Translations under genes and position numbers: made by a program | Source: Acidobacteriota bacterium | Lineage (GTDB): Bacteria > Acidobacteriota > Terriglobia > Bryobacterales > Bryobacteraceae | NCBI GenBank assembly: GCA_018268715.1 | Contig: JAFDVZ010000002.1 | Coordinates: 987,632 to 1,051,631 of the forward strand | Direction: 5' to 3' | Length of the DNA: 64,000 nt | Notes under the pieces: generated by a model | Database searches by the model: none | What the model was told of the DNA's origin: nothing | The model's input: the letters and a program-made list of their open reading frames with translations, nothing else | Shown here: positions 1 through 9,175 of the stretch, in pieces | Layout: every line of letters starts with the position of its first letter | How positions within the stretch are numbered: the first letter of the stretch is position 1

Positions 1-2
1 GG

Positions 3-359
3 CTCTTGAGCGAGCCGACTTCCCGGCCGTGGGCGCCGGCGGTGGACATCCTCGAAACGGAAAATGAGCTGCTGCTGAAGGCCGACCTTCCGGGCGTCGA
101 AATGAAGGACATCGACATCCAGATGGAGAACGGCACGCTGACCCTGCGTGGCGAGCGGAAGTACGAAAACCAGAAGACCGAGGGCGGGTATCACCGCATC
201 GAACGTAGCTACGGCAGCTTCGCCCGCTACTTCACCCTGCCCGAAACGGTCAATGTCGAGGCTGTGAAGGCCGAGTTCAAGAATGGGGTCCTGACCGTGA
301 CGCTCCCCAAGAAGGAGCTCGCCAAACCCCGTCAGATCAAAGTGGAAGTGAAGGAATAA
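3..359 (+). CDS. Small heat shock protein, Hsp20/alpha-crystallin family (5' end cut by window)
   Basis: ATP-independent holdase chaperone that binds unfolding proteins in the cytoplasm. Almost the whole visible protein is an alpha-crystallin domain: a 'DLPGV' segment near residue 28 of the TTG-initiated reading, a beta-rich core with 'GTLTLRGER', and a C-terminal 'NGVLTVTLPKK', the hallmark near the end of Hsp20 proteins. The reading frame is open to the window edge and the usual N-terminal arm of about 30 residues is missing, so the gene almost certainly begins upstream. The TTG at position 6 is only the first start-like codon visible. It ends just before a strong hairpin terminator shared with the convergent gene. 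Family is secure; the start is unknown. Confidence 0.93.
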   Translation, partial: LLSEPTSRPWAPAVDILETENELLLKADLPGVEMKDIDIQMENGTLTLRGERKYENQKTEGGYHRIERSYGSFARYFTLPETVNVEAVKAEFKNGVLTVTLPKKELAKPRQIKVEVKE

Positions 360-372
360 CCGGCGGTTTGAG

Positions 373-406
373 GGGCGGCCCGCGCGAACGGGCCGCCCGC
401 ATCTTT
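373..406. terminator. Intrinsic terminator between convergent genes
   Basis: A perfect 10-bp GC-rich stem (gggcggcccg at 373-382 with cgggccgccc at 389-398) and a 6-nt loop is followed by a short T run at 403-406. It lies 13 nt after the hsp20 stop, and its 3' edge touches the stop codon of the convergent gene. It is the clearest hairpin terminator seen in this window. Confidence 0.8.
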
Positions 407-1191
407 TACGGAATTGGGTTCGTTTCGACGGTTGAACCGCCCAGTCCCGCGTAGCTCTCTTTGACTTTGACGACCTTGCCGCCCTGAAAGGTCACGAACG
501 TAATCCTGCCCGGCGCCTGCCCGTACACCCAGTCTTCGAAGTCCAACCCATCCTTCGATTCCCGCGATTTCCGGACAGGGCGGCCCATCGCGAGCAGCAC
601 CTGCTCCCGATCCATGCCTTCGATGGCCTTCTTGGCGGCGATGGCCTGTTTGATCGGCTCAGGCACGGTTTCAATGTATTGCTCGGTGGCGCTGTGCTTT
701 TCGAAATCCAGCACGGGAGCCAGCAACTTCTTGATTTCAGAGGACTTAACCAGCGGAATCTTCTCATCGAAGACCACCGCGATGTAGGTGCCGCCGGGCG
801 CCGCGGTCGCGCTCTGGTTGACCGGGGTCATGCCGCCGCCGCCCATGCCCACCTGGATGTGGTCCTTCCAGTTGCGCTTGCCCTTCAGGCCGTTGTTGAT
901 TTCGAGCACGATGCGGTCGTCATGGATGGTGACTTTGGTGATCTGCACCAGGTCGCCGATGCGCGCCGCCGGACCCAACTCCTTGCCCGCCTCGGCCCAG
1001 GCCGCCTTGTCGTAGGCGCCTTTGCTTTCAAATTCGAGCGGCTTTCGCGATCGGGGCAGGGAAATCTTGGCGGTGGCGTATTCGGCGGTCAGCCCGCGCA
1101 GCAGTTCGATTCGGTCGGATTCGGTCAGCTTGTCGGCGCCCAGGCCGGCGCCGGCGGTTAGCAGGAACGACAGCAGGAGAGCATACTTCAT
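406..1191 (-). CDS. Secreted hypothetical protein
   Basis: A 261-residue protein of unknown function. It starts with a signal peptide (MKYALLLSFLLTAGAGLGA), implying export. The C-terminal third holds a segment like 'GMDREQVLLAMGRPVRKSRE', which resembles the SmpA/OmlA (BamE-like) helix-turn pattern 'G.t..qV...lG.P', followed by 'DWVYG' and 'ITFVTFQGGKVVKV', also typical of that fold. This is inference from pattern only. The ATG at 1191 is chosen because the signal peptide begins there and because it overlaps the TGA of the upstream CPBP gene (TGATG), indicating translational coupling. A longer in-frame reading upstream is low-complexity shadow sequence. Confidence 0.75.
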   Translation of the reverse strand: MKYALLLSFLLTAGAGLGADKLTESDRIELLRGLTAEYATAKISLPRSRKPLEFESKGAYDKAAWAEAGKELGPAARIGDLVQITKVTIHDDRIVLEINNGLKGKRNWKDHIQVGMGGGGMTPVNQSATAAPGGTYIAVVFDEKIPLVKSSEIKKLLAPVLDFEKHSATEQYIETVPEPIKQAIAAKKAIEGMDREQVLLAMGRPVRKSRESKDGLDFEDWVYGQAPGRITFVTFQGGKVVKVKESYAGLGGSTVETNPIP

Positions 1192-2066
1192 CACCAGGCC
1201 TCCGCGGATCGGACCAACGCGGGAGTTTGGCGATCCACGGGCGCGCGGTGGAGACAATAGGCCAGGGTGAGGATGACGAGCGTAGCGAAAACGCCGCCTT
1301 CCGGTCCATACTCGCCGCCGGTCCACATATCGTTGACGCGTGAGTGGAACGCGATTCCCGTTACCCCCATTGTAAATCCACTCACGTTGCCGCCCAGTAG
1401 CGGCAGCAGGCAGTTCCAGCCGAAATGCAATCCGATGGGGAGCCACAGGTCGCCCGAACGGGTGAAGGCGTAACCCAGCACAAAGCCCCACAGGGCCGTA
1501 TTCACCGGCGCCACAAAGCCGACAATCGGCGAGCCCTGCCCCGGATTGCCCAGGTGCGCCACGGCGAACAGGATTCCGAACGGCAGGATGGTGGCGAAGG
1601 GTCCCATCAGCCCCATCAGCAGTTGGAAGGCGTAGCCGCGGAACAGCATCTCCTCGCCGATCGCCCCAAACAACAGAACCACCGTGACAAACAGTACGGC
1701 GCCCGGCTGGAAACCCTCGCCCTGCGCCTTCTCGATGGTCCCCGCCTGGAGCGCCACGGGAATCAGGATGGATGCGACCGCCGCCCCGGCCCCGCCCAGG
1801 AATCCGATGAGCAGGTTCTTGCGCGACGCCGCCGTCCAGCCCAGGCCGATGTCGGTCAGTTGGCCGTTTTCATACATCCGCAGGCATAGCGCGTTGGCCA
1901 CCGCCGCGGCGGTGAAAACGCCCAGCGCGGAGGCCACCAGGTACATATTCGGCGCCCAGTTGAGCAGCCGGGGGAAGAAAAAGACGCCGGCCACGGCCAG
2001 GAACGCGAACACCACGATGCGCAGCACGATGGCCAGTTTGTCGATTTTGGGCGGTTCGGGGATCAC
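1191..2066 (-). CDS. CPBP-family intramembrane glutamic endopeptidase (CAAX protease-like)
   Basis: Polytopic membrane protease of the CPBP/Abi family (Rce1 relatives), 291 residues. The three family motifs are visible: EE-x3-R at about residues 138-143 ('GEEMLFRG'), a histidine after 'FAVA' at about 161, and H-x3-N at about 204-208 ('HFGWN'). These form the glutamate/histidine active site inside the membrane. Several hydrophobic segments surround them. The start is taken as GTG at 2066, giving the sensible N-terminus VIPEPPKID, 11 nt after the stop of the GHMP kinase gene; the longer in-frame reading would run back into that gene. Its substrate is not evident. Some family members mature peptides or act in self-immunity, but nothing here points to a bacteriocin. 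Confidence 0.87.
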   Translation of the reverse strand: MIPEPPKIDKLAIVLRIVVFAFLAVAGVFFFPRLLNWAPNMYLVASALGVFTAAAVANALCLRMYENGQLTDIGLGWTAASRKNLLIGFLGGAGAAVASILIPVALQAGTIEKAQGEGFQPGAVLFVTVVLLFGAIGEEMLFRGYAFQLLMGLMGPFATILPFGILFAVAHLGNPGQGSPIVGFVAPVNTALWGFVLGYAFTRSGDLWLPIGLHFGWNCLLPLLGGNVSGFTMGVTGIAFHSRVNDMWTGGEYGPEGGVFATLVILTLAYCLHRAPVDRQTPALVRSAEAW

Positions 2067-2077
2067 TCGGGGCCCCG

Positions 2078-3088
2078 CTAATCCTTCTCGACCTTGACCG
2101 AAACGCCCTTGGGCGCCACCTGGACGTCCAGCACCTGGCCGCCTTCCTTCTCGATCAGCGCGGCCACCTTCTGCTTGGCGTCGGGCTCCACCAGGAACGT
2201 CACGCAACCGCCGCCGCCGGCTCCGCACACCTTGGCGCCGGTGGATCCGGCCTTGCGGGTCACCTCAATCAGGCGGTCGATCAACGGAGTCGTGATGCCA
2301 GGGGCGTTCTTCCGGCGATGGGCCCACTCTTCCCGCAGCAGCCGGCCGGCCTCTTTCCAGTCGGAGGCCACCAGGGCGGTGCGCATGCCGTTGGCGATCG
2401 CGGCGATCTTGTCGAAGTTCTTGTGAACCTCTTTATTGCCGTCGATGTGCGCCTTCATGACCTCCCAGTTGTTGATGCCCGAGTTGCGCGGCACGCCCGT
2501 ATAGACGAGCACCACGCGCCGGATCAACTCCTCGTGCGAGATCTTGATTTCCAGGCGTTTCAGCCCCGCCGGCCCCATCTCGATGGCGTTCACGCCGCCG
2601 TACATGGCCGGAAAATAGTCCTGGCAACCGGTGGGAACGTCGATCACCTGCGCTTCCAGGTTCTGGGCGATTTCGCGGAGCTTTTCGAGGCTGTAGCCCG
2701 CCCCGGTCAGCTTGTTGAACGCGACTGTGGAGGAAATAAACAGTGACGACGACCCGGAGATGCCCGCTCCGGCCGGCGCCTCCGAATGAGTGTGCACATC
2801 CAGGCCCGTTTCCGGCGTGAAAAAGCGCAAAATCTGCGCGATAAGTGGCAGTTTATAGCGCTTTTTGGAGCGTAATTCGTCGAGTGAGGCGAAGCTCTCC
2901 GACTGTTTCAGGTCCCCGGAGTGGAGATGGATCTCCCGGTCGTCGCGGGTGGCGATGACGCAGGACGTGTACCGGTCGACGGCGAAGTTCACCGTCACGG
3001 CGTTCGAATGGAACAGGTACAGCGGCCAGATATCGAGCGTTCCGCCCGCCAGATCGACCCTGCAGGGCGCTTTTGAGGTGATTCGCAT
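2078..3088 (-). CDS. GHMP-family sugar kinase (HddA/heptose 7-phosphate kinase-like)
   Basis: Cytoplasmic small-molecule kinase, 336 residues. The N-terminal 'RVDLAGGTLDI' matches the substrate-side motif of the D-glycero-D-manno-heptose 7-phosphate kinase/fucokinase branch (usually 'R..lgGGtD'). The glycine/serine-rich ATP loop 'PAGAGISGSSSLF' lies at about 105-117, and the C-terminal glycine motif 'GAKVCGAGGGGCV' at about 284-296. A heptose kinase would feed ADP-heptose for lipopolysaccharide, but other heptose or GDP-heptose genes are absent here, so a different sugar or isoprenoid substrate is possible. It starts about 60 nt after era ends. Confidence 0.82.
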   Translation of the reverse strand: MRITSKAPCRVDLAGGTLDIWPLYLFHSNAVTVNFAVDRYTSCVIATRDDREIHLHSGDLKQSESFASLDELRSKKRYKLPLIAQILRFFTPETGLDVHTHSEAPAGAGISGSSSLFISSTVAFNKLTGAGYSLEKLREIAQNLEAQVIDVPTGCQDYFPAMYGGVNAIEMGPAGLKRLEIKISHEELIRRVVLVYTGVPRNSGINNWEVMKAHIDGNKEVHKNFDKIAAIANGMRTALVASDWKEAGRLLREEWAHRRKNAPGITTPLIDRLIEVTRKAGSTGAKVCGAGGGGCVTFLVEPDAKQKVAALIEKEGGQVLDVQVAPKGVSVKVEKD

Positions 3089-3113
3089 GGATTTGGGGAA
3101 ACCGGGCTCCGTT

Positions 3114-3123
3114 CAATATATTG
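3114..3123. repeat. AT-rich 10-bp palindrome in era-GHMP kinase gap
   Basis: The perfect palindrome caatatattg sits in the 59-nt gap upstream of the GHMP kinase gene, about 26 nt before its ATG. It stands out in GC-rich surroundings. On the minus strand it offers a -10-like TATATT, but no convincing -35 lies at the right distance. It could be part of a promoter or operator. Confidence 0.3.
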
Positions 3124-3147
3124 TCACGCAGCCCCGGCGCCCGTCCA

Positions 3148-4044
3148 TCAGACTCCGGTCATAGAACGCCAGTCGATCTCGTTGAGAAAGCGCGGGTCCT
3201 CTCGCCAGTTCTCGCGGATCTTCACGAACAGCTCGAGGTAGATCTTGCGGTCGAGCAACTCCTCCGCCTCCTTGCGCGCCGCCGTGCCGATCTTTTTCAG
3301 CATCGCCCCGCCCGCGCCGATGATGATGGCCTTCTGCCCGGGGCGCTCGACGTACACGGTGGCGTGGATACGGGTGATTTTCGGCGTTTCTTCCCATTGA
3401 TCCACCAGGACGGCCACCGCGTGCGGCACCTCCTGTTGCGCCATCCGAAGCACCTTTTCGCGCACCAGTTCCGCCACCAGGAAACGCTCCGGCTGGTCGG
3501 TGAGGTAGTCGGGAGGGAACATCGGCTCACCCTCGGGGAGCCGCGCCACGATGCTCCGCTTCAGGTCCGCCAGCCCATCGCCATTCAGCGCCGACACCGG
3601 GATGTATTCGGCGAACTCATGAATGGCCTGATACTCCCGGATCCGCTCGAGCAGCCAGCGCTTGTCCTGTATACGGTCCACTTTGTTCAGCACCAGGAAC
3701 GCCGGCGCCTCCAGCTTCTTGATGAGCGAGACGGCCTGCTCCTCCTCGGCTTTCGGCTCGACGGTGGCGTCGGCCAGGTAGAGGATCAGATCGCGATCCT
3801 CCGCCGCCGCCCGCACGGTGTCCATCATGCGCCGGTTGAAGGTGCTATCGGACTTATGGATGCCCGGCGTATCGACGAATACGATCTGCGCTTCGGGCAG
3901 GTTCACCACCGCCTGAACGGTGGTGCGGGTGGTCTGCGGCTTGGGCGCCACGATGGCCAGCTTGGTTCCGGCCATCGCGTTCAACAAAGTCGACTTTCCG
4001 GCGTTAGGACGGCCGAGAATCGAAACGAACCCAGTTCGAAACAA
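3148..4044 (-). CDS. era: GTPase Era, 16S rRNA assembly factor
   Basis: Ras-like GTPase with a C-terminal KH domain that binds the 3' end of 16S rRNA during 30S assembly. Visible motifs: G1 'GRPNAGKS' at 11-18, G3 'DTPG' at 58-61, G4 'NKVD' at 120-123, and a KH-type 'IIIGAGGAMLKKIG' in the C-terminal part. The length of 298 residues is normal. The start is TTG at 4044; the preceding in-frame codon is the TAG that ends the upstream CBS/CorC gene, so translation cannot begin earlier, and TTG gives the usual distance to G1. The order ybeZ(phoH)-ybeY-CorC/HlyC-era matches a widely conserved bacterial cluster. Confidence 0.97.
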   Translation of the reverse strand: MFRTGFVSILGRPNAGKSTLLNAMAGTKLAIVAPKPQTTRTTVQAVVNLPEAQIVFVDTPGIHKSDSTFNRRMMDTVRAAAEDRDLILYLADATVEPKAEEEQAVSLIKKLEAPAFLVLNKVDRIQDKRWLLERIREYQAIHEFAEYIPVSALNGDGLADLKRSIVARLPEGEPMFPPDYLTDQPERFLVAELVREKVLRMAQQEVPHAVAVLVDQWEETPKITRIHATVYVERPGQKAIIIGAGGAMLKKIGTAARKEAEELLDRKIYLELFVKIRENWREDPRFLNEIDWRSMTGV

Positions 4045-5328
4045 CTATTCCTTCTCCACTTTCTCTTTTTCAGCCGGCTGTTCGACGGGAACCCGCGACA
4101 GGCGCACCTGTTCGACGCGCAGTTCGTTGCAGGCCAGCACTTCGATGCGGACGCCGTCCCGTTCGACGCTCTCGCCCCGGGCGGGTACGCGGCCCAGCCA
4201 TTCGGTGACCAGACCGCCCACCGTGGTGGATTCGGTCTCCTCGTCCAGGCGGATCTTCAGTAATTCGCTCACTCGGTCGACGTCGAAGCTGCCCGACACC
4301 ACATAAGAGCCGCCGGGCTCCTCGGTGACGTCGCGCTCCGGCTCGTGCTCGTCGTGAATTTCGCCGACGATCACCTCCACCATGTCCTCCATGGTGACCA
4401 GGCCCGCGGTGTTGCCGTATTCGTCCACCACCACCGCCATGTGCGCGCGCTCCTGCTGCATTTCGCGGAGCAGGTCGTTGACTGGCTTCGTTTCGGGAAC
4501 CAGGCGCAACGGGCGCATCAGGTCCCGCACGGTGCGCTTGTCGCGCTCCTGCTCGTCGAGCTCGAACATGTCGCGGACGTGGACGAAGCCGATTACCTGG
4601 TCGATGGTTCCCTCGTAGACGGGGATGCGGGAGTACTGTTCGTGGATCACCAGGCGGCGCAGGTCCTCGAGCGGCCGCCCCACGTCGATGCCGACGATGT
4701 TGGGGCGCGACGTCATCACTTCGCGCACGGTCTTGTCGCCGAACGCCACCACGGACTGGATCAGGCGGCGGTCCTGCTCCTCAATGATGCCTTCCTCTTC
4801 GCCGGCGGAGATGAGGGCCTCGATGTGTTCGGCTACGTCGGGTTCCTGCTGGTGTTCGTCTTCCGGTTTGCCGAGATCCACCAGCGAATACAGAAAATTC
4901 AGCAGCCAGGCCGAGGGCGCGGCGGCGAGCACCAAAGCCCGGGTTAAGGGCATGGTCGTCTGTAGCCATTCGAGCGATGTCCGCCGGTACAGCGTCTGCG
5001 GCAACAGGTAGGTGGCGGTGAACATGACGGCCAGGCTCGCGCCGGCGGCGGCGAGCAGGGCCTCCCAGAGCGGCCCGCTGGGGAGCGTCATGCCGAGCCA
5101 CACCACGCCGAGCAGCGCCATGGCGACGTGCTTCAGCAGCGAAAACCGGGTGCCGCCCTCTTCGAGCTTCAGCCCGACCTGATCCTGCAACGTGTTCTTG
5201 AAGAACTCGAGCGACGCGTACTCCCGCGTCCGGATGCGGAGCGATTCGAGATAGAGCAACTGCAGCAGGCTCGCGTAGAACAACAACAGCGCGAGTACGA
5301 CGGCGAAGATGGTCAATACCAGCATCAT
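4045..5328 (-). CDS. CNNM/CorC-HlyC family transporter with CBS pair
   Basis: Membrane protein of 427 residues. Hydrophobic segments at about 3-27, 66-82, 90-108 and 130-150 precede a CBS-domain pair (about 203-325, including 'VREVMTSRP' and 'GLVTMEDMVEVIVGEI') and a CorC_HlyC domain near the C-terminus (about 340-415). Relatives are annotated as hemolysins, but CNNM/CorC proteins are linked to magnesium or cobalt efflux and the CBS pair likely senses adenine nucleotides; haemolysis is doubtful. The start overlaps the ybeY stop by 4 nt (ATGA) and its stop abuts the era TTG start, so these are translationally coupled. Confidence 0.9.
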   Translation of the reverse strand: MMLVLTIFAVVLALLLFYASLLQLLYLESLRIRTREYASLEFFKNTLQDQVGLKLEEGGTRFSLLKHVAMALLGVVWLGMTLPSGPLWEALLAAAGASLAVMFTATYLLPQTLYRRTSLEWLQTTMPLTRALVLAAAPSAWLLNFLYSLVDLGKPEDEHQQEPDVAEHIEALISAGEEEGIIEEQDRRLIQSVVAFGDKTVREVMTSRPNIVGIDVGRPLEDLRRLVIHEQYSRIPVYEGTIDQVIGFVHVRDMFELDEQERDKRTVRDLMRPLRLVPETKPVNDLLREMQQERAHMAVVVDEYGNTAGLVTMEDMVEVIVGEIHDEHEPERDVTEEPGGSYVVSGSFDVDRVSELLKIRLDEETESTTVGGLVTEWLGRVPARGESVERDGVRIEVLACNELRVEQVRLSRVPVEQPAEKEKVEKE

Positions 5329-5771
5329 GCGCGTGCTCTCTCAATCAGGCCGGCGGGAAGGCCGAACGTCTTGCGCCAGCGGGTTTCGACGCGGCGCATC
5401 CGGCCGCCATCGCCCACATGATCCATGCCGGTGAGATGCAGCACACCGTGCAGCATCAGGATCCGGATCTCGTCGTCGACGCCATGGCCGTGCTCTTCGG
5501 CCTGGGCGGCGGCGCGATCCACCGAGATCGCCATCTCACCCAGCGCGCCGTCCCGCGCGCCGGTGGGAAACGACAGCACGTCGGTCGGGTAATCATGGCC
5601 CAGGAACTGGAGGTTGAGCCGGCGCAGTTCGGCGTCGCGCGTAACCAGGCAGGTGAAGGCGCGGCCGTTGGCGACCTCGTCGCGCAGACGGGTGGCGAAC
5701 TGGCGAAGCTCGGAGCGGTTGAGCGGAACACGTCCGCAAGAGAATAGGAGGCTGCTCGATGAAGGGGGCAT
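5325..5771 (-). CDS. ybeY: Endoribonuclease YbeY (rRNA maturation factor)
   Basis: Zinc metalloendoribonuclease acting in 16S rRNA 3' end maturation and ribosome quality control. The diagnostic motif H-x3-H-x5-H is seen as 'HGVLHLTGMDH' with zinc ligands H108, H112 and H118. The upstream 'PTDVLSFP' is also conserved. 148 residues is a normal length. It lies 10 nt downstream of the phoH-like gene and overlaps the next gene by 4 nt, the usual ybeZ-ybeY arrangement. Confidence 0.96.
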   Translation of the reverse strand: MPPSSSSLLFSCGRVPLNRSELRQFATRLRDEVANGRAFTCLVTRDAELRRLNLQFLGHDYPTDVLSFPTGARDGALGEMAISVDRAAAQAEEHGHGVDDEIRILMLHGVLHLTGMDHVGDGGRMRRVETRWRKTFGLPAGLIERARA

Positions 5772-5781
5772 GCGGACCGGG

Positions 5782-6837
5782 TCAGGCGATCGGAAGAGTC
5801 CCTGCCTCGGAGCCGGTTTCGGGGCGGGATTCAGTGGGCGGCGGATTTTCGGCGGCCTCGTCGGTCAGCTTCAACGTAAGCTGGCGTCCGGTGGTCGCCT
5901 CGGTGTAACGCTCGTAAGCTCGCACGATGCGGGCCACCAGCGAGTGCCGCACGACATCTTTGTCGTCGAACGTAATGAAACTAATGCCTTCGACGCCACG
6001 GAGGATTTCGATGGCGTCGATCAGGCCGCTGCGCTTACCCGTGGGCAGGTCCACCTGCGTGGCGTCGCCGGTGACCACCATCTTCGAGTTGAAGCCCATG
6101 CGGGTGAGGATCATCTTCATCTGCTCGGGCGTGCTGTTCTGGGCCTCGTCGAGGATGATGAAGGCGTCGTTGAGCGTGCGCCCGCGCATGAACGCGATGG
6201 GGGCGACTTCGATGACGTTGCGCTCGATCAATTTCTCCACGCGTTCGTTGTCGAGCATGTCAAACAGGGCGTCGTACAACGGGCGAAGATACGGGTCAAC
6301 CTTTTCCTGCAGCGTGCCCGGCAGGAACCCGAGCCGCTCGCCGGCTTCGACGGCCGGCCGCGTCAGGACGATGCGCGTCACCTTCTTGGCGAGCAGCGCC
6401 GAAATCGCCATGAAGACGGCCAGGTAGGTCTTGCCGGTGCCGGCCGGGCCGATGCCGAACACCATGTCGTTGCGTTCGATGGCTTCCACGTACCGGCGCT
6501 GATTCACCGTCTTCGGCGCCAGCGCCTTTTTGCCGAAACTGCGCTGCCGGCCGCTTTCGACCAGCCGCCGAAGGGTGGTTTCCGAGTCTCCGGTGACCAC
6601 ACGCAGGTAGCTGTTCAGGTCCCCGTTGTTGAACGAGTGACCCTCCTTGATGAGGGCGAAATAGTCCTCCAGGATTTGCGCGGCGCGCGCAACGTTATCG
6701 TTGTCTCCCTCGATTTCGAGCGAATCATTGAGCAGCCGCGTTTTCAGGCGGAGCGTTTCTTCGAGGACGCGGATGTTTTCGTCTCTAGTCCCAAACAGGG
6801 ACTCAATGCCGCGGCTGATCGGTACGCTAACTTTCAT
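5782..6837 (-). CDS. phoH: PhoH-family ATPase (YbeZ-like)
   Basis: Cytoplasmic ATPase of the PhoH/YbeZ group, a putative RNA helicase partner of YbeY. The N-terminal part looks like a KH-type segment ('[20 protein letters not shown]'), then Walker A 'GPAGTGKT' at 130-137 and Walker B 'FIILDEAQN' at about 226-234; 'GDATQVDLP' is the family's sensor-like motif. 351 residues is the normal length. It is the first gene of the minus-strand run ending at 406. No clear promoter was recognised in the about 110-170 nt that separate it from the divergent transporter gene. Confidence 0.95.
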   Translation of the reverse strand: MKVSVPISRGIESLFGTRDENIRVLEETLRLKTRLLNDSLEIEGDNDNVARAAQILEDYFALIKEGHSFNNGDLNSYLRVVTGDSETTLRRLVESGRQRSFGKKALAPKTVNQRRYVEAIERNDMVFGIGPAGTGKTYLAVFMAISALLAKKVTRIVLTRPAVEAGERLGFLPGTLQEKVDPYLRPLYDALFDMLDNERVEKLIERNVIEVAPIAFMRGRTLNDAFIILDEAQNSTPEQMKMILTRMGFNSKMVVTGDATQVDLPTGKRSGLIDAIEILRGVEGISFITFDDKDVVRHSLVARIVRAYERYTEATTGRQLTLKLTDEAAENPPPTESRPETGSEAGTLPIA

Positions 6838-7005
6838 TCGTCTGATTGGGCAAGAAAGGAGAGCGGGGGCTGACCGGTAGACGTTCCGCGAGCGCGGAGC
6901 AAGTCAACATCTGCTCCAAGTATACCATTCCGGCGGGCGGGCGCCATGAATATCCTGTTAGAACGCGGCCGGACGGGCGAGTTCGATATGCTGGTGCTTC
7001 CTACC

Positions 7006-8274
7006 ATGGCGTTGCTGCGACGGTCGCTGTTCCGGTCCCTGTACTTCTGGGTGCTTGTGGCGATTGGGGCGGGCGTTTGGCTGGGCGTGGCCAGCCCCCA
7101 GACGGCCGCCGCCATGAAGCCGCTGGGCGATGGATTCATCAAGCTGATCAAGATGATCATCGCGCCGATCATCTTCTGTACGGTGGTGCTGGGAATCGCC
7201 GGCACCGAGGATCTGAAGCGCGTGGGGCGGACGGGTGGACTGGCGCTCGTGTACTTCGAGGCCGTCAGTACGGTGGCGCTGCTGGTGGGGTTGCTCATTG
7301 TGAACACCGTGCGGCCGGGCGACGGCATGAACGTGGACGTCCGCACGCTGGACGCGAGCGCGGTGACCGCCTACGCTGGTCCGGGCAAGATGCAAACCAC
7401 CAAGGACTTCCTGCTGAACGTCATCCCCATGACGGTGGTGGACGCCTTCGCCAAGGGTGAGATTCTGCAGGTGTTGCTGATTTCGGTGCTGTTCGGCATC
7501 GCGCTGCAGCGGTTGGGGGCGCGCAGCAACCTGATCTTCTCCATCATCGAGAAGCTTTCCGAACTGCTGTTCGCCGTGGTCGGGATGATCATGCGGGCCG
7601 CTCCCATCGGCGCGTTCGGGGCGATGGCGTTCACCGTCGGCTCGTATGGATTGAAGAGCCTGCTCGCGCTGGCGCGGCTGATGGGGACGTTCTACCTGAC
7701 CTGTCTGGCGTTCATCTTCGTCGTGCTGGGGGCCATCGCCTGGGCCCATGGGTTCAGCATCCTCCGTTACCTTCGATACATCAGCGAGGAGCTGTTGATT
7801 GTCCTGGGCACTTCTTCGTCCGAGGCCGCGCTTCCCCGCATGATGACCAAGATGGAGCGGTTGGGAGCGGGCCGGTCGACGGTGGGGCTGGTGATTCCAA
7901 CCGGCTACTCCTTCAATCTGGATGGCACGTCGATTTACCTGACCATGGCCACTGTCTTCATCGCGCAGGCCACCAATTCGCACCTGACGCTGACCCAGCA
8001 GTTGACGCTGCTGGCCGTGCTGATGCTGACTTCCAAGGGCGCGGCCGGGGTGACGGGCAGCGGGTTCGTGGTGCTGGCCGCCACCATGTCCGCCCTGGGG
8101 ACCGTGCCGATCGGCGGGTTGGCGCTGATTCTGGGAATCGACCGCTTCATGTCGGAGGCGCGGGCCATTACGAACGTCATCGGCAATGGCGTCGCGTCGC
8201 TGGTGGTTGCGCGATGGACGGGCGACCTGGATGTCGAAACGCTGCACCGGCAACTGCGGGCCGGCCCGAAGTAA
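7006..8274 (+). CDS. dctA: Dicarboxylate/cation symporter, DctA family (DAACS)
   Basis: Inner-membrane secondary carrier that imports C4-dicarboxylates (or acidic amino acids) with cations. The N-terminus '[19 protein letters not shown]' and '[19 protein letters not shown]' align directly with E. coli DctA, and the later '[12 protein letters not shown]' and '[14 protein letters not shown]' are the substrate/cation motifs of the family. The ATG at 7006 matches the start of known DctA proteins; in-frame ATGs at 6988 and 6946 would add up to 20 residues, and none of the three has a convincing ribosome binding site. It ends 4 nt from the convergent xerC stop. Confidence 0.93.
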   Translation: MALLRRSLFRSLYFWVLVAIGAGVWLGVASPQTAAAMKPLGDGFIKLIKMIIAPIIFCTVVLGIAGTEDLKRVGRTGGLALVYFEAVSTVALLVGLLIVNTVRPGDGMNVDVRTLDASAVTAYAGPGKMQTTKDFLLNVIPMTVVDAFAKGEILQVLLISVLFGIALQRLGARSNLIFSIIEKLSELLFAVVGMIMRAAPIGAFGAMAFTVGSYGLKSLLALARLMGTFYLTCLAFIFVVLGAIAWAHGFSILRYLRYISEELLIVLGTSSSEAALPRMMTKMERLGAGRSTVGLVIPTGYSFNLDGTSIYLTMATVFIAQATNSHLTLTQQLTLLAVLMLTSKGAAGVTGSGFVVLAATMSALGTVPIGGLALILGIDRFMSEARAITNVIGNGVASLVVARWTGDLDVETLHRQLRAGPK

Positions 8275-8278
8275 CGGG

Positions 8279-9175
8279 TTACGCTTTCGGGTGGGTGCGG
8301 TCGTACACCGCCATGAGATCCGTCAACGAGACCTGGGTGTACTTCTGCGTGGTGGACAGGCGCGAGTGGCCGAGCAGTTCCTGAATGGCGCGGAGGTCGG
8401 CGCCATCCGATAGCAGATGAGTCGCGAAGGCGTGCCGGAGGCCATGCGGGTGCTCATGAACGTCGAGCAGCATGCGGGCGTACCAGCGCACCATCACATT
8501 GATATAGGTGGTGGTGAGGCGGCGTCCGGAACGGTTCAGGATGAGCGCGCGGTCGGCGGGGTCGGAAGGCTGGCGAACCGCGAGATAGCGTTCCAGGGCG
8601 GCGGAGGCGCGGGTTCCGAAGGGGACCTGGCGCTCCTTCTTTCCTTTGCCCCGCACGCGCAGCCAGCGCTCGGCGCGGTCGATGTCGTCCAGGTTCAGGC
8701 CCGCCAGCTCGCTGACGCGGAGGCCGCAGCCGTATAGCAGTTCGAAGACGAGCAGGTCGCGCTCCGGGTAGGGCTTGTCGAAACGGTCCTCCGCCACGCC
8801 GTCCACCAGCACGTTCGTCTTCTCGGGCGTCAACACGCGCGGGATGGTTTTCGGGATCTTCGGCGTGCGCACCAGTTTGGCCGGGTTGATGTCGACCAGT
8901 TGGCGCTTCACCAGGAATTTGAAGAACGACCGGACGGCCGCCATCTTGCGGCGGATGGTCACAGGGGAGAGATTCTGACGGTGGAGGTCGCCCAGCCATT
9001 CGCGGATGGCGAGCGCGTCGAACTCCCGCGGCGCGGGCGGCTCGGCGTCCTTCAGCGTGAAGTATTCGTGGAACGCCTCGAGGTCGATGCGGTAGTTGCG
9101 CAAGGTGTGTTCGCTCGAGTTACGCAGGGCTAACTCGCCCATCCATTCTTCGATTCGCTCGAGTAACTCGGTCAT
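8279..9175 (-). CDS. xerC: Tyrosine recombinase XerC
   Basis: Site-specific recombinase that resolves chromosome dimers at dif. The N-terminal SAM-like core-binding domain (about 1-95) is followed by the catalytic domain with R153 ('CGLRVSELAGL'), a lysine in 'RGKGKKERQV', H244-x2-R247 ('HGLRHAFATH'), H270 ('LGHSRLST') and Y279 ('TQKYTQV'). 298 residues is standard. The ATG at 9175 overlaps the trmFO stop (ATGA); an in-frame extension beyond it is shadow of trmFO. trmFO-xerC pairing is common. XerC versus XerD cannot be settled from this window, but the trmFO neighbour favours XerC. Confidence 0.94.
   Translation of the reverse strand: MTELLERIEEWMGELALRNSSEHTLRNYRIDLEAFHEYFTLKDAEPPAPREFDALAIREWLGDLHRQNLSPVTIRRKMAAVRSFFKFLVKRQLVDINPAKLVRTPKIPKTIPRVLTPEKTNVLVDGVAEDRFDKPYPERDLLVFELLYGCGLRVSELAGLNLDDIDRAERWLRVRGKGKKERQVPFGTRASAALERYLAVRQPSDPADRALILNRSGRRLTTTYINVMVRWYARMLLDVHEHPHGLRHAFATHLLSDGADLRAIQELLGHSRLSTTQKYTQVSLTDLMAVYDRTHPKA

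Noticed and set aside
2067-2228. Longer CPBP protease start within the GHMP kinase gene
   Set aside because: The added residues are Arg/Gly-rich shadow sequence; the GTG at 2066 gives a normal N-terminus.
3121-4263. 380-residue plus-strand frame over era
   Set aside because: Overlaps era completely and has no domain; era's G motifs and KH domain are unmistakable.
6838-7005. Promoter pair between phoH and dctA
   Set aside because: TTGACT and TATACT/TATACC-like strings occur there but in wrong order or spacing, so no promoter is claimed.
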